DNA of 37,923 nt. Origin: Mageeibacillus sp. UBA6980 (GTDB lineage: Bacteria; Bacillota; Clostridia; Saccharofermentanales; Saccharofermentanaceae). The DNA lies in NCBI GenBank assembly GCA_002450095.1, contig DJYK01000033.1:1-37923 (forward strand), read 5' to 3'. Positions within the stretch are counted from its first letter, which is position 1. The number at the start of each line of letters is the position of its first letter. Under the pieces are notes generated by a model that saw nothing but the letters and a program-made list of their open reading frames with translations, ran no database searches and had not been told where the DNA came from. Made by a program: the position numbers and the translations under genes. This document shows, piece by piece, positions 8,230-16,888 of this stretch.

Positions 8230-10692
8230 ATGTACAGATATACAACATTCGAAGAAGAAGCAGAGCGAAAGAAGATAAAAGGGCGGGTATTAAGCGTCCT
8301 TGAGTTTGACAAAGTTAAAGAGAGATTGATCGAGCTGACGAGAACGTCCTACGGGCGTTCTCTTGCTTCGTCTGTCTATCCCACAACGGATCCGGACTTT
8401 GTAAGGCAAAGCCTCGATGATACATACGAAGCGTATACATACATAAGCCGATTCGGTAATCTGCCGATAGGCTCGTTCCCGGAAGTCGAAGACAGCCTCA
8501 GATACATAGAAGCGGGCGGCACGCTCGATATGCGCCGACTTCTTGACATAGCTGTGTTCTTAAAAAGCGCATCCGAGCTTAAGAAGGTCGTGTCGGAAGA
8601 TAAAAGACAGGATATGGCTGATACGAATCTGTTCATGTCCATCGCGGCGTTAGAACCCGAAGAACGTTTGTCGGGGGAGATCTTTACCTGCATCGTTAAT
8701 GAGAATGAGATGAACGATCGCGCCAGTAATGATCTGTATTCTATCCGCCGTGAGACCAAGGACGTAATCAGATCGATAAGGGTCCTTCTTGACCGTGTGA
8801 TCAGAAACAACGGCGATGCTTTGCAGGAACAGATAGTTACGATCAGGGACGGAAGATACTGTGTGCCGGTCAAATCCGAACAAAGATCGAAGATACCGGG
8901 AATAATCCATGACACTTCATCTACCGGGCAGACCGTCTTTATTGAACCAATGGGGGTCGTCGATGCCAATAACAGGATAAGGGAGCTTGCTTCGCTCGAA
9001 GAAGCCGAGATAGAGAGGATACTCCAAAACCTTACCTCTATGGCAGAAAGATCCATTCCCGTCATCAGAAGCGATATCGGTCTTATAGCACAGATCGATC
9101 TCAATCTCGCCAAAGCAGATCTCGCAGTGCGGATGAATGCCGTCAGACCTGCTCTTAATCATAACGGGTCTATCAATCTTGTTAAGGCGAGACATCCGCT
9201 TATTGACGAAGACGCTGTCGTACCCGTCGATATAAGAAACGGTCAGGATTACGGAACACTTGTTATCACCGGCCCTAATACAGGCGGCAAGACCGTATCC
9301 CTTAAGACCTGCGGACTCATGACTTTGATGGCGATGGCAGGCCTTATGATCCCGTGCGCATCGGGAACGGAAATATCCGTTTTCGACAGAGTGCTGGCGG
9401 ATATAGGAGATGAACAGAGCATAGAGCAGAGTCTGTCGACTTTCTCGGCTCACATATCGAATATCGTTTTTATCCTGAAGAACATAAGAGGTAAGTCCCT
9501 TGTTCTTCTCGATGAGTTAGGTTCGGGTACGGATCCCGCAGAAGGTGCGGCACTTGCCGTAGCAGTCCTTGATGCCTTGAGAAACAAGGGGTGTGTAGTG
9601 ATGGCTACTACTCACTACAGGGAACTTAAGGAGTATGCGGTTACAACGGAAGGCGTAATGAACGCTTCCTGCGAGTTTGACACGGATACATTAAGTCCGA
9701 CATACAGACTCATAATAGGAACATCAGGAACTTCCAATGCCTTCATCATCTCGAAGAAACTCGGGATGCCGGCGGGGATCATCGAAGATGCCAGATCGAG
9801 GATGACTGATGAGGATCTTAAGCTCGAGAAACTTCTGTCAGAAGCCGAGGCAGACAGACGTGAGACCGAGAGGCTTCGCGCCGAGAATGAAAGGCTCAAT
9901 GCCGATCTTAAAGAGAAGATCGGTGCGCTCGAGGATGAGAAGAAGGCCCTTAAGGCCTCTAAGACTAAGATCCTTAACGATGCGAGAGCAAAGCAGAAGG
10001 AACTTCTCGAGCAAAAGCAGGAAGAACTCGATGAGCTGGTCCGAGACGTAAAGAAGAAAGCGAAGAGAAGTTACGACGATGATGCCAAAGCCGAGCTAGA
10101 TAAGATAAGAAGAAGACTTCGAGCCGGCGTCAAAGATCTGTCTTCCGATGAGGAAGACGATGCCTTCGTCAAGGTCAGTCTGCCGGGAGAACCTCCCAAG
10201 AAGATCGTAAGAGGAGAGATCTATTACGCTCCTTCATTGGATGTCACCGGAACGGCTTTAGATTCTGCGGATAAGCCCAATTCGAAAGTCAGGATACAAA
10301 GCGGGATAATGACATATACTTTAAGGGTAAATGATCTTCGTACTCCCACTTCTGCCCAGAAGGACTTGTCTTCAGCCGAGCAGAAGCCGAAGTTAAGAGC
10401 GAGGGCTGCCGGAAGCGCTTCGACGATGAAAGTCATGAAAGCACAGACCGTTCAATCCGAGCTGATGCTTATAGGTAAGACTGTTTCCGAAGCCGAATCG
10501 GAACTGGATAAGTATATTGATGATTGTCAGCTTGCCGGGCTTAAGACGATAAGGATAGTTCACGGCAAGGGGACCGGAGCATTAAGATCTGCCGTCGATA
10601 CAAAGATGAGGATCGATCCGAGGATAAGGGATTATCGTCTTGGAGATCCGGCCGAGGGCGGAGACGGCGTTACTATAGCGATGCTTGTGTGA
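8230..10692 (+). CDS. mutS2: Endonuclease MutS2
   Basis: MutS2 is a MutS paralogue lacking the mismatch-recognition domains; family members suppress homologous recombination or act in ribosome rescue. The protein has 820 residues. The core begins VLSVLEFDKVKERL after a short N-terminal extension. The ATPase has Walker A GPNTGGKT at 348-355 and Walker B LVLLDELGSGTDP. A long charged coiled coil (about 515-625) leads to a KOW-like linker and a C-terminal Smr domain with HGKGTG at 778-783. The usual LDLRG motif at the start of the Smr domain reads LMLIG at 745-749, so the Asp and Arg of that motif are missing. The only ATG is at 8230; AAGG stands just three bases from it, so initiation may rely on coupling to pfkA. 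Confidence 0.94.
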   Translation: MYRYTTFEEEAERKKIKGRVLSVLEFDKVKERLIELTRTSYGRSLASSVYPTTDPDFVRQSLDDTYEAYTYISRFGNLPIGSFPEVEDSLRYIEAGGTLDMRRLLDIAVFLKSASELKKVVSEDKRQDMADTNLFMSIAALEPEERLSGEIFTCIVNENEMNDRASNDLYSIRRETKDVIRSIRVLLDRVIRNNGDALQEQIVTIRDGRYCVPVKSEQRSKIPGIIHDTSSTGQTVFIEPMGVVDANNRIRELASLEEAEIERILQNLTSMAERSIPVIRSDIGLIAQIDLNLAKADLAVRMNAVRPALNHNGSINLVKARHPLIDEDAVVPVDIRNGQDYGTLVITGPNTGGKTVSLKTCGLMTLMAMAGLMIPCASGTEISVFDRVLADIGDEQSIEQSLSTFSAHISNIVFILKNIRGKSLVLLDELGSGTDPAEGAALAVAVLDALRNKGCVVMATTHYRELKEYAVTTEGVMNASCEFDTDTLSPTYRLIIGTSGTSNAFIISKKLGMPAGIIEDARSRMTDEDLKLEKLLSEAEADRRETERLRAENERLNADLKEKIGALEDEKKALKASKTKILNDARAKQKELLEQKQEELDELVRDVKKKAKRSYDDDAKAELDKIRRRLRAGVKDLSSDEEDDAFVKVSLPGEPPKKIVRGEIYYAPSLDVTGTALDSADKPNSKVRIQSGIMTYTLRVNDLRTPTSAQKDLSSAEQKPKLRARAAGSASTMKVMKAQTVQSELMLIGKTVSEAESELDKYIDDCQLAGLKTIRIVHGKGTGALRSAVDTKMRIDPRIRDYRLGDPAEGGDGVTIAMLV

Positions 10693-10699
10693 GGGTGAT

Positions 10700-11380
10700 A
10701 TGGATAAAGAACGAAGGCTTGTGATCATTATCGGTGCATACGGAAGCGGGAAGTCGGAGATATCGGTCAATCTCGCGATGAGAATGAGGAAGGACGATCC
10801 GGAAGGGAAAGTCCTTCTCGCGGATCTTGATATCGTTAATCCGTTCTACAGATCCGCGGATGCGGGGAAGGTCCTCGAGCAGAATGATATAAGACTTATA
10901 AGTCCGATGTATGCCAATTCGAATGTGGACGCTCCGGTATTGAGCGGTGAAGTGTATGTCATCTTTGATGACGATCGCTACCGGGGGGTTTTTGATATCG
11001 GCGGCGAGGATATGGGTGCTACCATATTGGGCTCGATGAGATCAAGACTCGAGAAAACGGATGCAGGACTTCTTATGGCGGTAAATACAAGAAGGCCCTT
11101 TACATCCACGCCGGATGAGATCATCGTCATGGCTTCTGAACTTCAGGAAGCTTCGAAGATGAAGATAACGGGTTTTATCAACAATACCAATATATTGGAA
11201 GAGACAACTTCCGAAGATGTATTTGAAGGGGAGAGAATCCTCCTGTCTGTGCAGGAGAAGACGGGAATCCCCCTTGTGATGACCGCTTTTATGGACGGTG
11301 TATTGGATCAAAGCAAGCTGCCTATGCTTAAGGCTCCTTCTGTGCTGAAGATGACAAGGACTATAAAGTATGCGTATTGA
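10700..11380 (+). CDS. P-loop NTPase of the MinD/ParA-like type, function unknown
   Basis: This is a 226-residue cytoplasmic nucleotide-binding protein. Walker A GAYGSGKSE is at about residues 12-20; VLLADLDIVNPFYRS at about 39-53 looks like the deviant SIMIBI-type switch region, and a central VFDIGGEDMGA segment resembles Walker B/switch II. It lacks the signature lysine of true ParA/MinD (KGGxGK), so I do not call it a partition protein. The start at ATG 10700 is preferred over an upstream TTG at 10685 because GAGG at 10691-10694 is correctly spaced. It follows mutS2 by seven bases and overlaps the next membrane-protein gene by 11 bases, which suggests one transcript. The fold is clear; the role is unknown. 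Confidence 0.75.
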   Translation: MDKERRLVIIIGAYGSGKSEISVNLAMRMRKDDPEGKVLLADLDIVNPFYRSADAGKVLEQNDIRLISPMYANSNVDAPVLSGEVYVIFDDDRYRGVFDIGGEDMGATILGSMRSRLEKTDAGLLMAVNTRRPFTSTPDEIIVMASELQEASKMKITGFINNTNILEETTSEDVFEGERILLSVQEKTGIPLVMTAFMDGVLDQSKLPMLKAPSVLKMTRTIKYAY

Positions 11381-13199
11381 CGGTAAGTTACGACGGAGTT
11401 TAAAGGCGTCTGCCAGATCGAATCTTCGAAGACACTATTTCATCTTTGTAATGATGTGTCTTTTTGCTTCTTTGATCGGATCGGAGTTCGTTTTGTCCGA
11501 TAATTTCATTACGACCAGGAACGATCCCGTGGATTATGTCGTCAATGATTACGGGGAGGAGATCATCGAAGCCGAACAGAAGGCTGCGGCATTCACCGGG
11601 ACATCGACTTTCTCAGAGATGATGAGCCGTGTCGTAGATGATATTAAGATAACTGACGCTAAAGCGAATGAGGTGTTCTCCAGATCTTCCGGAACTATAA
11701 ATCATGTGATCGACTTTTTTACCGGCGGTACCATGGTTTCCACTATCTCCTCGGTCGTGTTCAACATAGTGGGATCCCAAAACGCGGCAGATATCGTCAT
11801 GATCGCTCTGTCTTCTGTTTTTACGGTCGGGTTCTGGATGTTTGTCCAGAATGTGTATATATCGATAATCAGACGCGTTGCTCTGGAAGGGAGGATCTAT
11901 AAGAGGGTCCCCGCCGCACGCTTCCTGTTCTTTGTCCGTAACAGAAGCTGGTTCAATGCGGCTCTTGTAATGGCGATATGGTCATTGGCCGACTTGATTT
12001 CCGTCGCTACGATAATCGGTTTCCCCATAGTCTTCTACGGACTGTTCATGGTTCCTTATATCCTTGCCGAGAATCCTCAGATCAAACCTTTACAGGCTAT
12101 AAAACTGTCGTGGCGGATGACCAAAGGACATAAACTGGATCTGTTCATGATAAGTCTGTCTTACATTGGCTGGGATATATTGGGCGTTCTGACATTCGGA
12201 CTTACGAATGTCCTGTTTACCAACCCTTATAAGGTATCTGTCTATAGCGAAGTATATGCACAGCTTCGTAAAGAATATATCGACGGCAATATGCCAGACA
12301 GCATTCTTCTGTCTGACAGGTTCTTGTTTGAGAAATGCGATCTTAACAGACTCAAAGCCTCTTATCATGACGTTATCAACGTGTTGGGATCCCCTGAATA
12401 TAAGCTCAAGGATCTTACGGGCGCCAAGGACTTCTTTGCAAGTCATTTCGGTGTGGTCCTGTGGAATACGAAAGACGAGCTTAAATACGAGGAGAATCAG
12501 GCGAGCCGTCAGAGGATAATCAACCTTAAAGATGAGGCCGAGGGGATAAGCTATCCCGTAAGACTCGCTCCGATCCCGGAATCAAGGAAAATACGAAGCT
12601 TTGCCAATCTGCACTATATGAGACACTACTCGATTCTGTCACTGGTGTTGATGTTCTTTATCTACTCGGGATTCGGCTGGGTATGGGAAGTATTCTACTA
12701 TTACATGCTCCAGGGTCACTACATTAACAGGGGCGTCTTGCATGGTCCCTGGCTCCCGATATACGGTGCGGGGGGACTCGCGATCCTAATATTTCTTTTC
12801 CCTCTCAGGAAAAGCCCTTCGAAACACTTTGTCGTTACAATGATCCTGTGCGGCGCGATGGAGTATCTGACGAGCGTTATCCTCGAATACGTCTTCGGTG
12901 CCAAGTGGTGGTCCTATGAAGGCTTTTTCCTTAACCTGAACGGCAGGATCTGCGCCGAAGGTCTTCTGGTATTCGGTGTGGCGGGATTGGCTTTCATCTA
13001 TTTCCTGTCACCTCTTCTGGATAATCTTATCCGTAAGATAAACCCGATGAAGCTCATGCCTCTGGCGATCATACTCGTTACGCTATTTGTCTTTGACTTT
13101 GTCTATTCGAATCTCCATCCGAATATGGGCGACGGAATAACGGACGGATTCGCGGGGAACGAGAACAGCATTGTTACGATGACAGTTGAATCTAACTAA
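11370..13199 (+). CDS. DUF975-CmpB fusion membrane protein
   Basis: This 609-residue protein joins two membrane families. The N-terminal half, about residues 1-290, looks like DUF975: a basic start, a first membrane segment at about 25-45, an exposed loop, then several hydrophobic segments including a MVPYILAENP stretch followed by SWRMTKGHKLDLF. A hydrophilic linker of about 125 residues follows (290-415). The C-terminal half, about 418-590, matches the 'putative ABC transporter permease' CmpB family (PF06541-type), with RGVLHGPWLPIYGAGG and a LEYVFGAKWWSYEG motif. A stand-alone CmpB paralogue lies at 28441-28959. No ABC ATPase is near either copy, so the permease label is doubtful. The ATG overlaps the previous stop by 11 bases. 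The family calls are from recognition; the function is unknown. Confidence 0.8.
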   Translation: MRIDGKLRRSLKASARSNLRRHYFIFVMMCLFASLIGSEFVLSDNFITTRNDPVDYVVNDYGEEIIEAEQKAAAFTGTSTFSEMMSRVVDDIKITDAKANEVFSRSSGTINHVIDFFTGGTMVSTISSVVFNIVGSQNAADIVMIALSSVFTVGFWMFVQNVYISIIRRVALEGRIYKRVPAARFLFFVRNRSWFNAALVMAIWSLADLISVATIIGFPIVFYGLFMVPYILAENPQIKPLQAIKLSWRMTKGHKLDLFMISLSYIGWDILGVLTFGLTNVLFTNPYKVSVYSEVYAQLRKEYIDGNMPDSILLSDRFLFEKCDLNRLKASYHDVINVLGSPEYKLKDLTGAKDFFASHFGVVLWNTKDELKYEENQASRQRIINLKDEAEGISYPVRLAPIPESRKIRSFANLHYMRHYSILSLVLMFFIYSGFGWVWEVFYYYMLQGHYINRGVLHGPWLPIYGAGGLAILIFLFPLRKSPSKHFVVTMILCGAMEYLTSVILEYVFGAKWWSYEGFFLNLNGRICAEGLLVFGVAGLAFIYFLSPLLDNLIRKINPMKLMPLAIILVTLFVFDFVYSNLHPNMGDGITDGFAGNENSIVTMTVESN

Positions 13200-13206
13200 A
13201 ATATAT

Positions 13207-13236
13207 TTGTTCATATCAGTTGATTTATGTTAAAAT
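13207..13236 (+). promoter_or_regulatory. Putative promoter of the SPFH gene
   Basis: A -35-like TTGTTC at 13207-13212 and a -10-like TAAAAT at 13231-13236 are separated by 18 bases. The leader would be about 58 bases. The strong CGGAGG at 13287-13292 is eight bases before the preferred ATG at 13301. Confidence 0.5.
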
Positions 13237-13300
13237 GTACAAGGCGTCGGCGTTAATATGAAGGACGCTCAATAGAATTATCTCAACGGAGGAAATGAAT

Positions 13301-14626
13301 ATGGGATTGATTTCTAACATCATGGGAACCATCGGAAGCTCAGTATCATCTGTAGTAGCTGATCAGTATACCGAGTTCTTCACATGTGACTCTCTTGGAC
13401 AGACTGTTCTTGTTCATCAGGGTGCGAACAGGATGATGAAGGGAAATAACAAGGGTAGTTTTGAAGTTATTTCCAATGGTTCTAAGATTGCAGTACCGGA
13501 AGGAACTGCTTGTCTTATGGTTGATAACGGTAAGGTTGTCGACTTTACCATCCAACCGGGTCTTTACACATGGGATTCTTCATCTGCACCTACAGTATTT
13601 GCAGGTAATGACGGTTTCCTCGATGCCGCCAAGAAGCTCGTTACAGAGACTTGGAACCGTATGAAGATGGGCGGAGAGATTGCTACACAACAGAGGATCT
13701 ACTTCGTTAATTTGCTCGAGATCAGAGATCAGCCGTACGGAACACCTACCGCTCTTCCTTATCACGATCCTGAATACAGAAATATCTACTTAAGACTTAA
13801 CGGTTTCTTCTCCTTCACGATCAAGGATCCCGTTAAGTTCTTCCAGACACAGGCAGGTAATGTCAGGGGAGATTTCACTGTACGTGATTTCATGGGTATA
13901 CCTGCAGAACCTAAGCAGCCTCGTGTGGAGTTCCTCGATAATTTCTCCGAGGTTCTCAACAAGTGCGGTACTATTGATAAGATCATGTTCGCTGACCTGC
14001 CTACCAACCAGGGCAAGCTCCGCACATACATGCAGGACGCTCTCGATGAGGAGTGGCTGAAGAACAGAGGTGTTGTTATCTCCTCCGTTGCTATCGGCGG
14101 CATCACACCTGACGACAAGTCCAGAGAGAGAATCGAGCAGATCGATCAGTCCAAGTTGTTTGGTTCTGATCCTAACGCTCTTGCAGCTCAGGCTGTTCTC
14201 GGTCAGACAGAGGCTATGAAGACTGCAGCCGGCAATGCAAACGGTGCGGTTAACGGCCTTATGGGCATGGGTATGGTAGGCGGCATGGGCCAGATGGGCG
14301 GCATGGGCAATGCTGCATTCCAGTTCATGGGTCAGCAACAGCAGGCTCAACAGGCTCAGCAGGCAACACCCGCACCTGCACCGGCTCCTGCAGCGGCAGG
14401 TTGGACATGCTCTTGCGGTACGACTAACTCAGGTAAGTTCTGCTCTAACTGCGGTAAGCCTCAGCCCGTTGCTCCTTCAGGTTGGACATGTGAGTGCGGA
14501 GCACAGAATACAGGTAAGTTCTGCTCTAACTGCGGTAAGCCTCAGCCTGCAGCAGGTTGGACGTGTGAGTGCGGAACACAGAACACAGGTAAGTTCTGCT
14601 CCAACTGCGGTAAGCCCCAGCCCTGA
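13301..14626 (+). CDS. SPFH/Band 7 protein with three C-terminal zinc ribbons (YdjI-like)
   Basis: This is a 441-residue cytoplasmic SPFH-domain protein of the YdjI ('virion core protein-like') family. The SPFH core covers about residues 20-290. A Met/Gly-rich then Gln/Ala/Pro-rich low-complexity linker runs at about 305-365 and contains QQQQAQQAQQA and PAPAPAPAA. Three near-identical zinc ribbons follow at 367-393, 394-418 and 419-441, each built as WTCxCG...GKFCSNCGKPQP, with four Cys per unit. Bacillus YdjI belongs to a PspA-linked membrane-stress operon (ydjFGHI); here no PspA or YdjH is adjacent, but a YdjG-like protein lies at 32568. ATG 13301 is preferred over ATG 13295, which is only two bases from the Shine-Dalgarno sequence. 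The gene stands alone between its promoter and a strong terminator. Confidence 0.87.
   Translation: MGLISNIMGTIGSSVSSVVADQYTEFFTCDSLGQTVLVHQGANRMMKGNNKGSFEVISNGSKIAVPEGTACLMVDNGKVVDFTIQPGLYTWDSSSAPTVFAGNDGFLDAAKKLVTETWNRMKMGGEIATQQRIYFVNLLEIRDQPYGTPTALPYHDPEYRNIYLRLNGFFSFTIKDPVKFFQTQAGNVRGDFTVRDFMGIPAEPKQPRVEFLDNFSEVLNKCGTIDKIMFADLPTNQGKLRTYMQDALDEEWLKNRGVVISSVAIGGITPDDKSRERIEQIDQSKLFGSDPNALAAQAVLGQTEAMKTAAGNANGAVNGLMGMGMVGGMGQMGGMGNAAFQFMGQQQQAQQAQQATPAPAPAPAAAGWTCSCGTTNSGKFCSNCGKPQPVAPSGWTCECGAQNTGKFCSNCGKPQPAAGWTCECGTQNTGKFCSNCGKPQP
14399..14626 (+). repeat. Three tandem direct repeats encoding zinc ribbons
   Basis: The 3' end of the SPFH gene carries three head-to-tail units at 14399-14479, 14480-14554 and 14555-14626 (81, 75 and 72 bases including linkers). 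Each opens with GGTTGGAC and shares GGTAAGTTCTGCTC and AACTGCGGTAAGCC almost exactly. Units 2 and 3 are closer to each other than to unit 1. This fits recent duplication or ongoing homogenisation within the gene. Confidence 0.9.
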
Positions 14627-14649
14627 TCAAATCTGATATGATCTATATG

Positions 14650-14677
14650 AGCCCCGACTTCACGGTCGGGGCTTTTT
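14650..14677 (+). terminator. Rho-independent terminator after the SPFH gene
   Basis: A perfect nine-base stem (AGCCCCGAC, 14650-14658, with GTCGGGGCT, 14665-14673) encloses a six-base loop and runs directly into a five-T tract. It lies 23 bases past the stop codon and isolates the SPFH gene from the oxidoreductase operon. Confidence 0.92.
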
Positions 14678-14727
14678 ATATATCAAAATGTGTCACAAAA
14701 CGACAAACGTGATATACGTAAATGAAT

Positions 14728-14756
14728 TTGAAAATCATATATCTTCGTTTTATAAT
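14728..14756 (+). promoter_or_regulatory. Near-consensus promoter of the 2-oxoacid:ferredoxin oxidoreductase operon
   Basis: TTGAAA at 14728-14733, a 17-base spacer and TATAAT at 14751-14756 form a near-perfect housekeeping promoter. The predicted leader is about 25 bases and contains AAAGGGAG at 14772-14779, nine bases before the ATG of the ferredoxin-like subunit. High constitutive expression is expected. Confidence 0.85.
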
Positions 14757-14788
14757 CTTATGAATTTATTTAAAGGGAGTATAAAGCA

Positions 14789-14995
14789 ATGGCAAAGGTC
14801 ACATTTAATGATGATTTGTGCAAGGGCTGCGGTCTTTGCGTCAATGCGTGTCCCAAGAAGATCCTCGAGCTTGATAAGACGAGACTTAACAACAAGGGTT
14901 ATCATCCCGCTGTATGCACTGATCTTGATTCGTGCATCGGCTGCGCTTTCTGCGCTACTACATGTCCCGACGTTGTCATTACAGTTGAAAGATGA
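14789..14995 (+). CDS. 2-oxoacid:ferredoxin oxidoreductase, delta (ferredoxin-like) subunit
   Basis: This 68-residue 2[4Fe-4S] protein passes electrons from the thiamine-containing core to external ferredoxin. Two classic motifs are visible: CKGCGLCVNACP near residues 11-22 and CIGCAFCATTCP near 49-60. All eight cysteines are present. It is the first gene of a delta-alpha-beta-gamma set, the order found in four-subunit VOR/KOR-type enzymes of clostridia and archaea. The start is set by AAAGGGAG at nine bases. The alpha gene follows within 10 bases. VorD or KorD would be the usual symbol; substrate choice cannot be read from this subunit. Confidence 0.92.
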   Translation: MAKVTFNDDLCKGCGLCVNACPKKILELDKTRLNNKGYHPAVCTDLDSCIGCAFCATTCPDVVITVER

Positions 14996-15002
14996 GGATT
15001 AG

Positions 15003-16094
15003 ATGATGGCACAGAAGAAAGTACTTATGAAGGGAAATGAGGTTATTGCTGAAGCTGCTATCAGAGCCGGCTGCAGGAATTACTTCGGTTACCCGATCAC
15101 ACCTCAGACTGAGGTAATGCATTATATGGCTAAGAAGATGGTCCAGATCGGAGGTAACTTCGTTCAGGCCGAGAGTGAGGTAGCGGCTATCAATATGGTA
15201 TACGGTGCAGCTGCCGCAGGATTCAGAGTAATGACATCTTCGTCATCTCCCGGAATCTCTCTGAAGCAGGAGGGAATATCTTATATCGCAGGTGCAGAGC
15301 TTCCTGCTGTTGCGGTAAATATCGTAAGAGCAGGCCCGGGTCTGGGTGGCATTCAGCCTTCACAGGGAGACTATTTCCAGGCTACTAAGGGCGGCGGACA
15401 CGGTGATTTCAGAAATATCGTCATCGCGCCTGCTTCAGTTCAGGAATTGTATGAGCTTACTGTCGAGGCATTTAACCTTGCCGATAAGTACAGGATGCTC
15501 TGCATGATCTTAGGTGACGGAACTCTGGGTCAGATGATGGAGCCTGTCGCATTCAGAGACGAGGAGCCTATCGTTGAACCCGAGAAGCCGTGGGCCGCAT
15601 GCGGAAGAGGCGGCAGAGCCGAGCACAATACGATTACGTCCATCTATATCCAGCCTGATGATCTCGAGAGAAAGAATCAGGAGCTTGTTGATAAGTACAA
15701 GATCATAGAGAGAGACGAAGTCAGATACGAGGCTATCGGAATTGAGGATGCCGAGATCGTGATCGTTGCCTTCTCCACATGTTCCAGAATATGCAGGAAC
15801 GTAATAAGACAGGCAGCCGAGAAGGGCATCAAGGTCGGTATGATCAGACCGATCACTCTCTGGCCTTTCCCGAAGCAGATAATCCGTGAGACGGCAGCTC
15901 TTCCTAACGTTAAGGCTTTCCTTGATATCGAGCTCTCTGCAGGTCAGATGGTCGAGGATGTGCAGCTCGCCGTAAGAGGGCAGAAGCCTGTTCATTTCTA
16001 CGGAAGAATGGGCGGTAACCTTCCGATGCAGAAGGAAATCTTAGATAAGATCATCGCGATCCACGAGAATCCCGAGAAGGAGGCACTTGACTGA
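15003..16094 (+). CDS. vorB: 2-oxoacid:ferredoxin oxidoreductase, alpha subunit (VorB/KorA type)
   Basis: The alpha subunit holds the pyrimidine-binding half of the thiamine diphosphate site in the enzyme that converts a 2-oxoacid plus CoA to acyl-CoA, CO2 and reduced ferredoxin. The 363-residue protein begins KVLMKGNEVIAEAAIRAGC, has GYPITPQTE with the family's conserved Thr/Glu region, a TSSSSPGISLKQEG segment, and a C-terminal transketolase-like domain (MIRPITLWPFP). It most resembles proteins annotated as 3-methyl-2-oxobutanoate dehydrogenase VorB; 2-oxoglutarate is an alternative substrate, of interest because citrate synthase and aconitase lie 13 kb away. ATG 15003 and 15006 are both possible; GAGG at 14994-14997 overlaps the previous stop. 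The stop overlaps the next ATG by one base. Confidence 0.9.
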   Translation: MMAQKKVLMKGNEVIAEAAIRAGCRNYFGYPITPQTEVMHYMAKKMVQIGGNFVQAESEVAAINMVYGAAAAGFRVMTSSSSPGISLKQEGISYIAGAELPAVAVNIVRAGPGLGGIQPSQGDYFQATKGGGHGDFRNIVIAPASVQELYELTVEAFNLADKYRMLCMILGDGTLGQMMEPVAFRDEEPIVEPEKPWAACGRGGRAEHNTITSIYIQPDDLERKNQELVDKYKIIERDEVRYEAIGIEDAEIVIVAFSTCSRICRNVIRQAAEKGIKVGMIRPITLWPFPKQIIRETAALPNVKAFLDIELSAGQMVEDVQLAVRGQKPVHFYGRMGGNLPMQKEILDKIIAIHENPEKEALD

Positions 16095-16888
16095 TGGCTG
16101 TTGTATTTGAAGCTACAAAAGGGCTTACGGGCAAGCCTTTCCATTACTGCCCGGGATGTACACACGGTATAATTCACAGACTTATCGCTGAGGTTATGTG
16201 TGAGATGGGTATCCTCGAGGATACAGTCTCCGTAGCGTCCGTCGGTTGTTCCTACAACAGTTACGAGTATTTCGCCTGCGATGCCGTTCAGGCTGCGCAC
16301 GGAAGAGCTCCCGCTGTTGCCACGGGTATTAAGAGAAATCTCAAGGATAAGGTCGTATTCACGTATCAGGGAGACGGAGACCTCGCATCCATCGGTGCTG
16401 CCGAGATCATCCACGCCGCCGCAAGAGGTGAGAAGATCACCGCTTTCTTCATAAACAATGCGGTTTACGGAATGACTTCAGGTCAGATGGCTCCGACGAC
16501 TCTGCTCGGTCAGGTAACGACGACATCTCCTTTCGGAAGAGATGCTTCTTATCAGGGTTATCCCATTAATGTAAGCGAGATGATCGCTCCTTTGACAGGC
16601 GCTGCTTACGTAGAGCGCGTATGCCTTACGGACTACAAGAATATCATGGCTGCCAAGAAAGCCATTAAGCAGGCTTTCCTCGCACAGCAGGCTAACCTCG
16701 GTTTCACGATGGTAGAGTTCCTCTCTACATGTCCTACCAACTGGGGTAAGGAACCTCTCGAGGCAATGGATTGGCTCAAGGAGAAGATGATCCCTCAGTA
16801 TCCTCTCGGCGTATTCAAGGGAGAGGATATAGATTTCAAGAAGCTCGAGGCTGATGTAAAGGCCGCGAAGGAAGGAGAGAACGCATGA
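16094..16888 (+). CDS. 2-oxoacid:ferredoxin oxidoreductase, beta (thiamine diphosphate) subunit
   Basis: The 264-residue beta subunit binds thiamine diphosphate and magnesium. The opening FHYCPGCTHGI and the cofactor motif GDGDLASIGAAE followed about 25 residues later by FFINNAVYGMTSGQMAPTT are diagnostic. TGATG couples its start to the alpha stop, and an ATGA overlap couples its end to gamma. CPGC near the N-terminus is shared with VorA/KorB-type subunits. The four subunits probably form one soluble complex. Confidence 0.93.
   Translation: MAVVFEATKGLTGKPFHYCPGCTHGIIHRLIAEVMCEMGILEDTVSVASVGCSYNSYEYFACDAVQAAHGRAPAVATGIKRNLKDKVVFTYQGDGDLASIGAAEIIHAAARGEKITAFFINNAVYGMTSGQMAPTTLLGQVTTTSPFGRDASYQGYPINVSEMIAPLTGAAYVERVCLTDYKNIMAAKKAIKQAFLAQQANLGFTMVEFLSTCPTNWGKEPLEAMDWLKEKMIPQYPLGVFKGEDIDFKKLEADVKAAKEGENA

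Noticed and set aside
10700..11380. ParA/MinD chromosome-partition ATPase
   Set aside because: The Walker A reads GAYGSGKSE without the signature lysine, and there is no ParB or parS-like sequence nearby.
14689..14697. TGTGTCACA palindrome upstream of the oxidoreductase promoter as a Rex-type site
   Set aside because: Rex sites are longer (TTGTGA-N6-TCACAA type) and usually overlap the promoter; this nine-base match lies 30 bases upstream of the -35.
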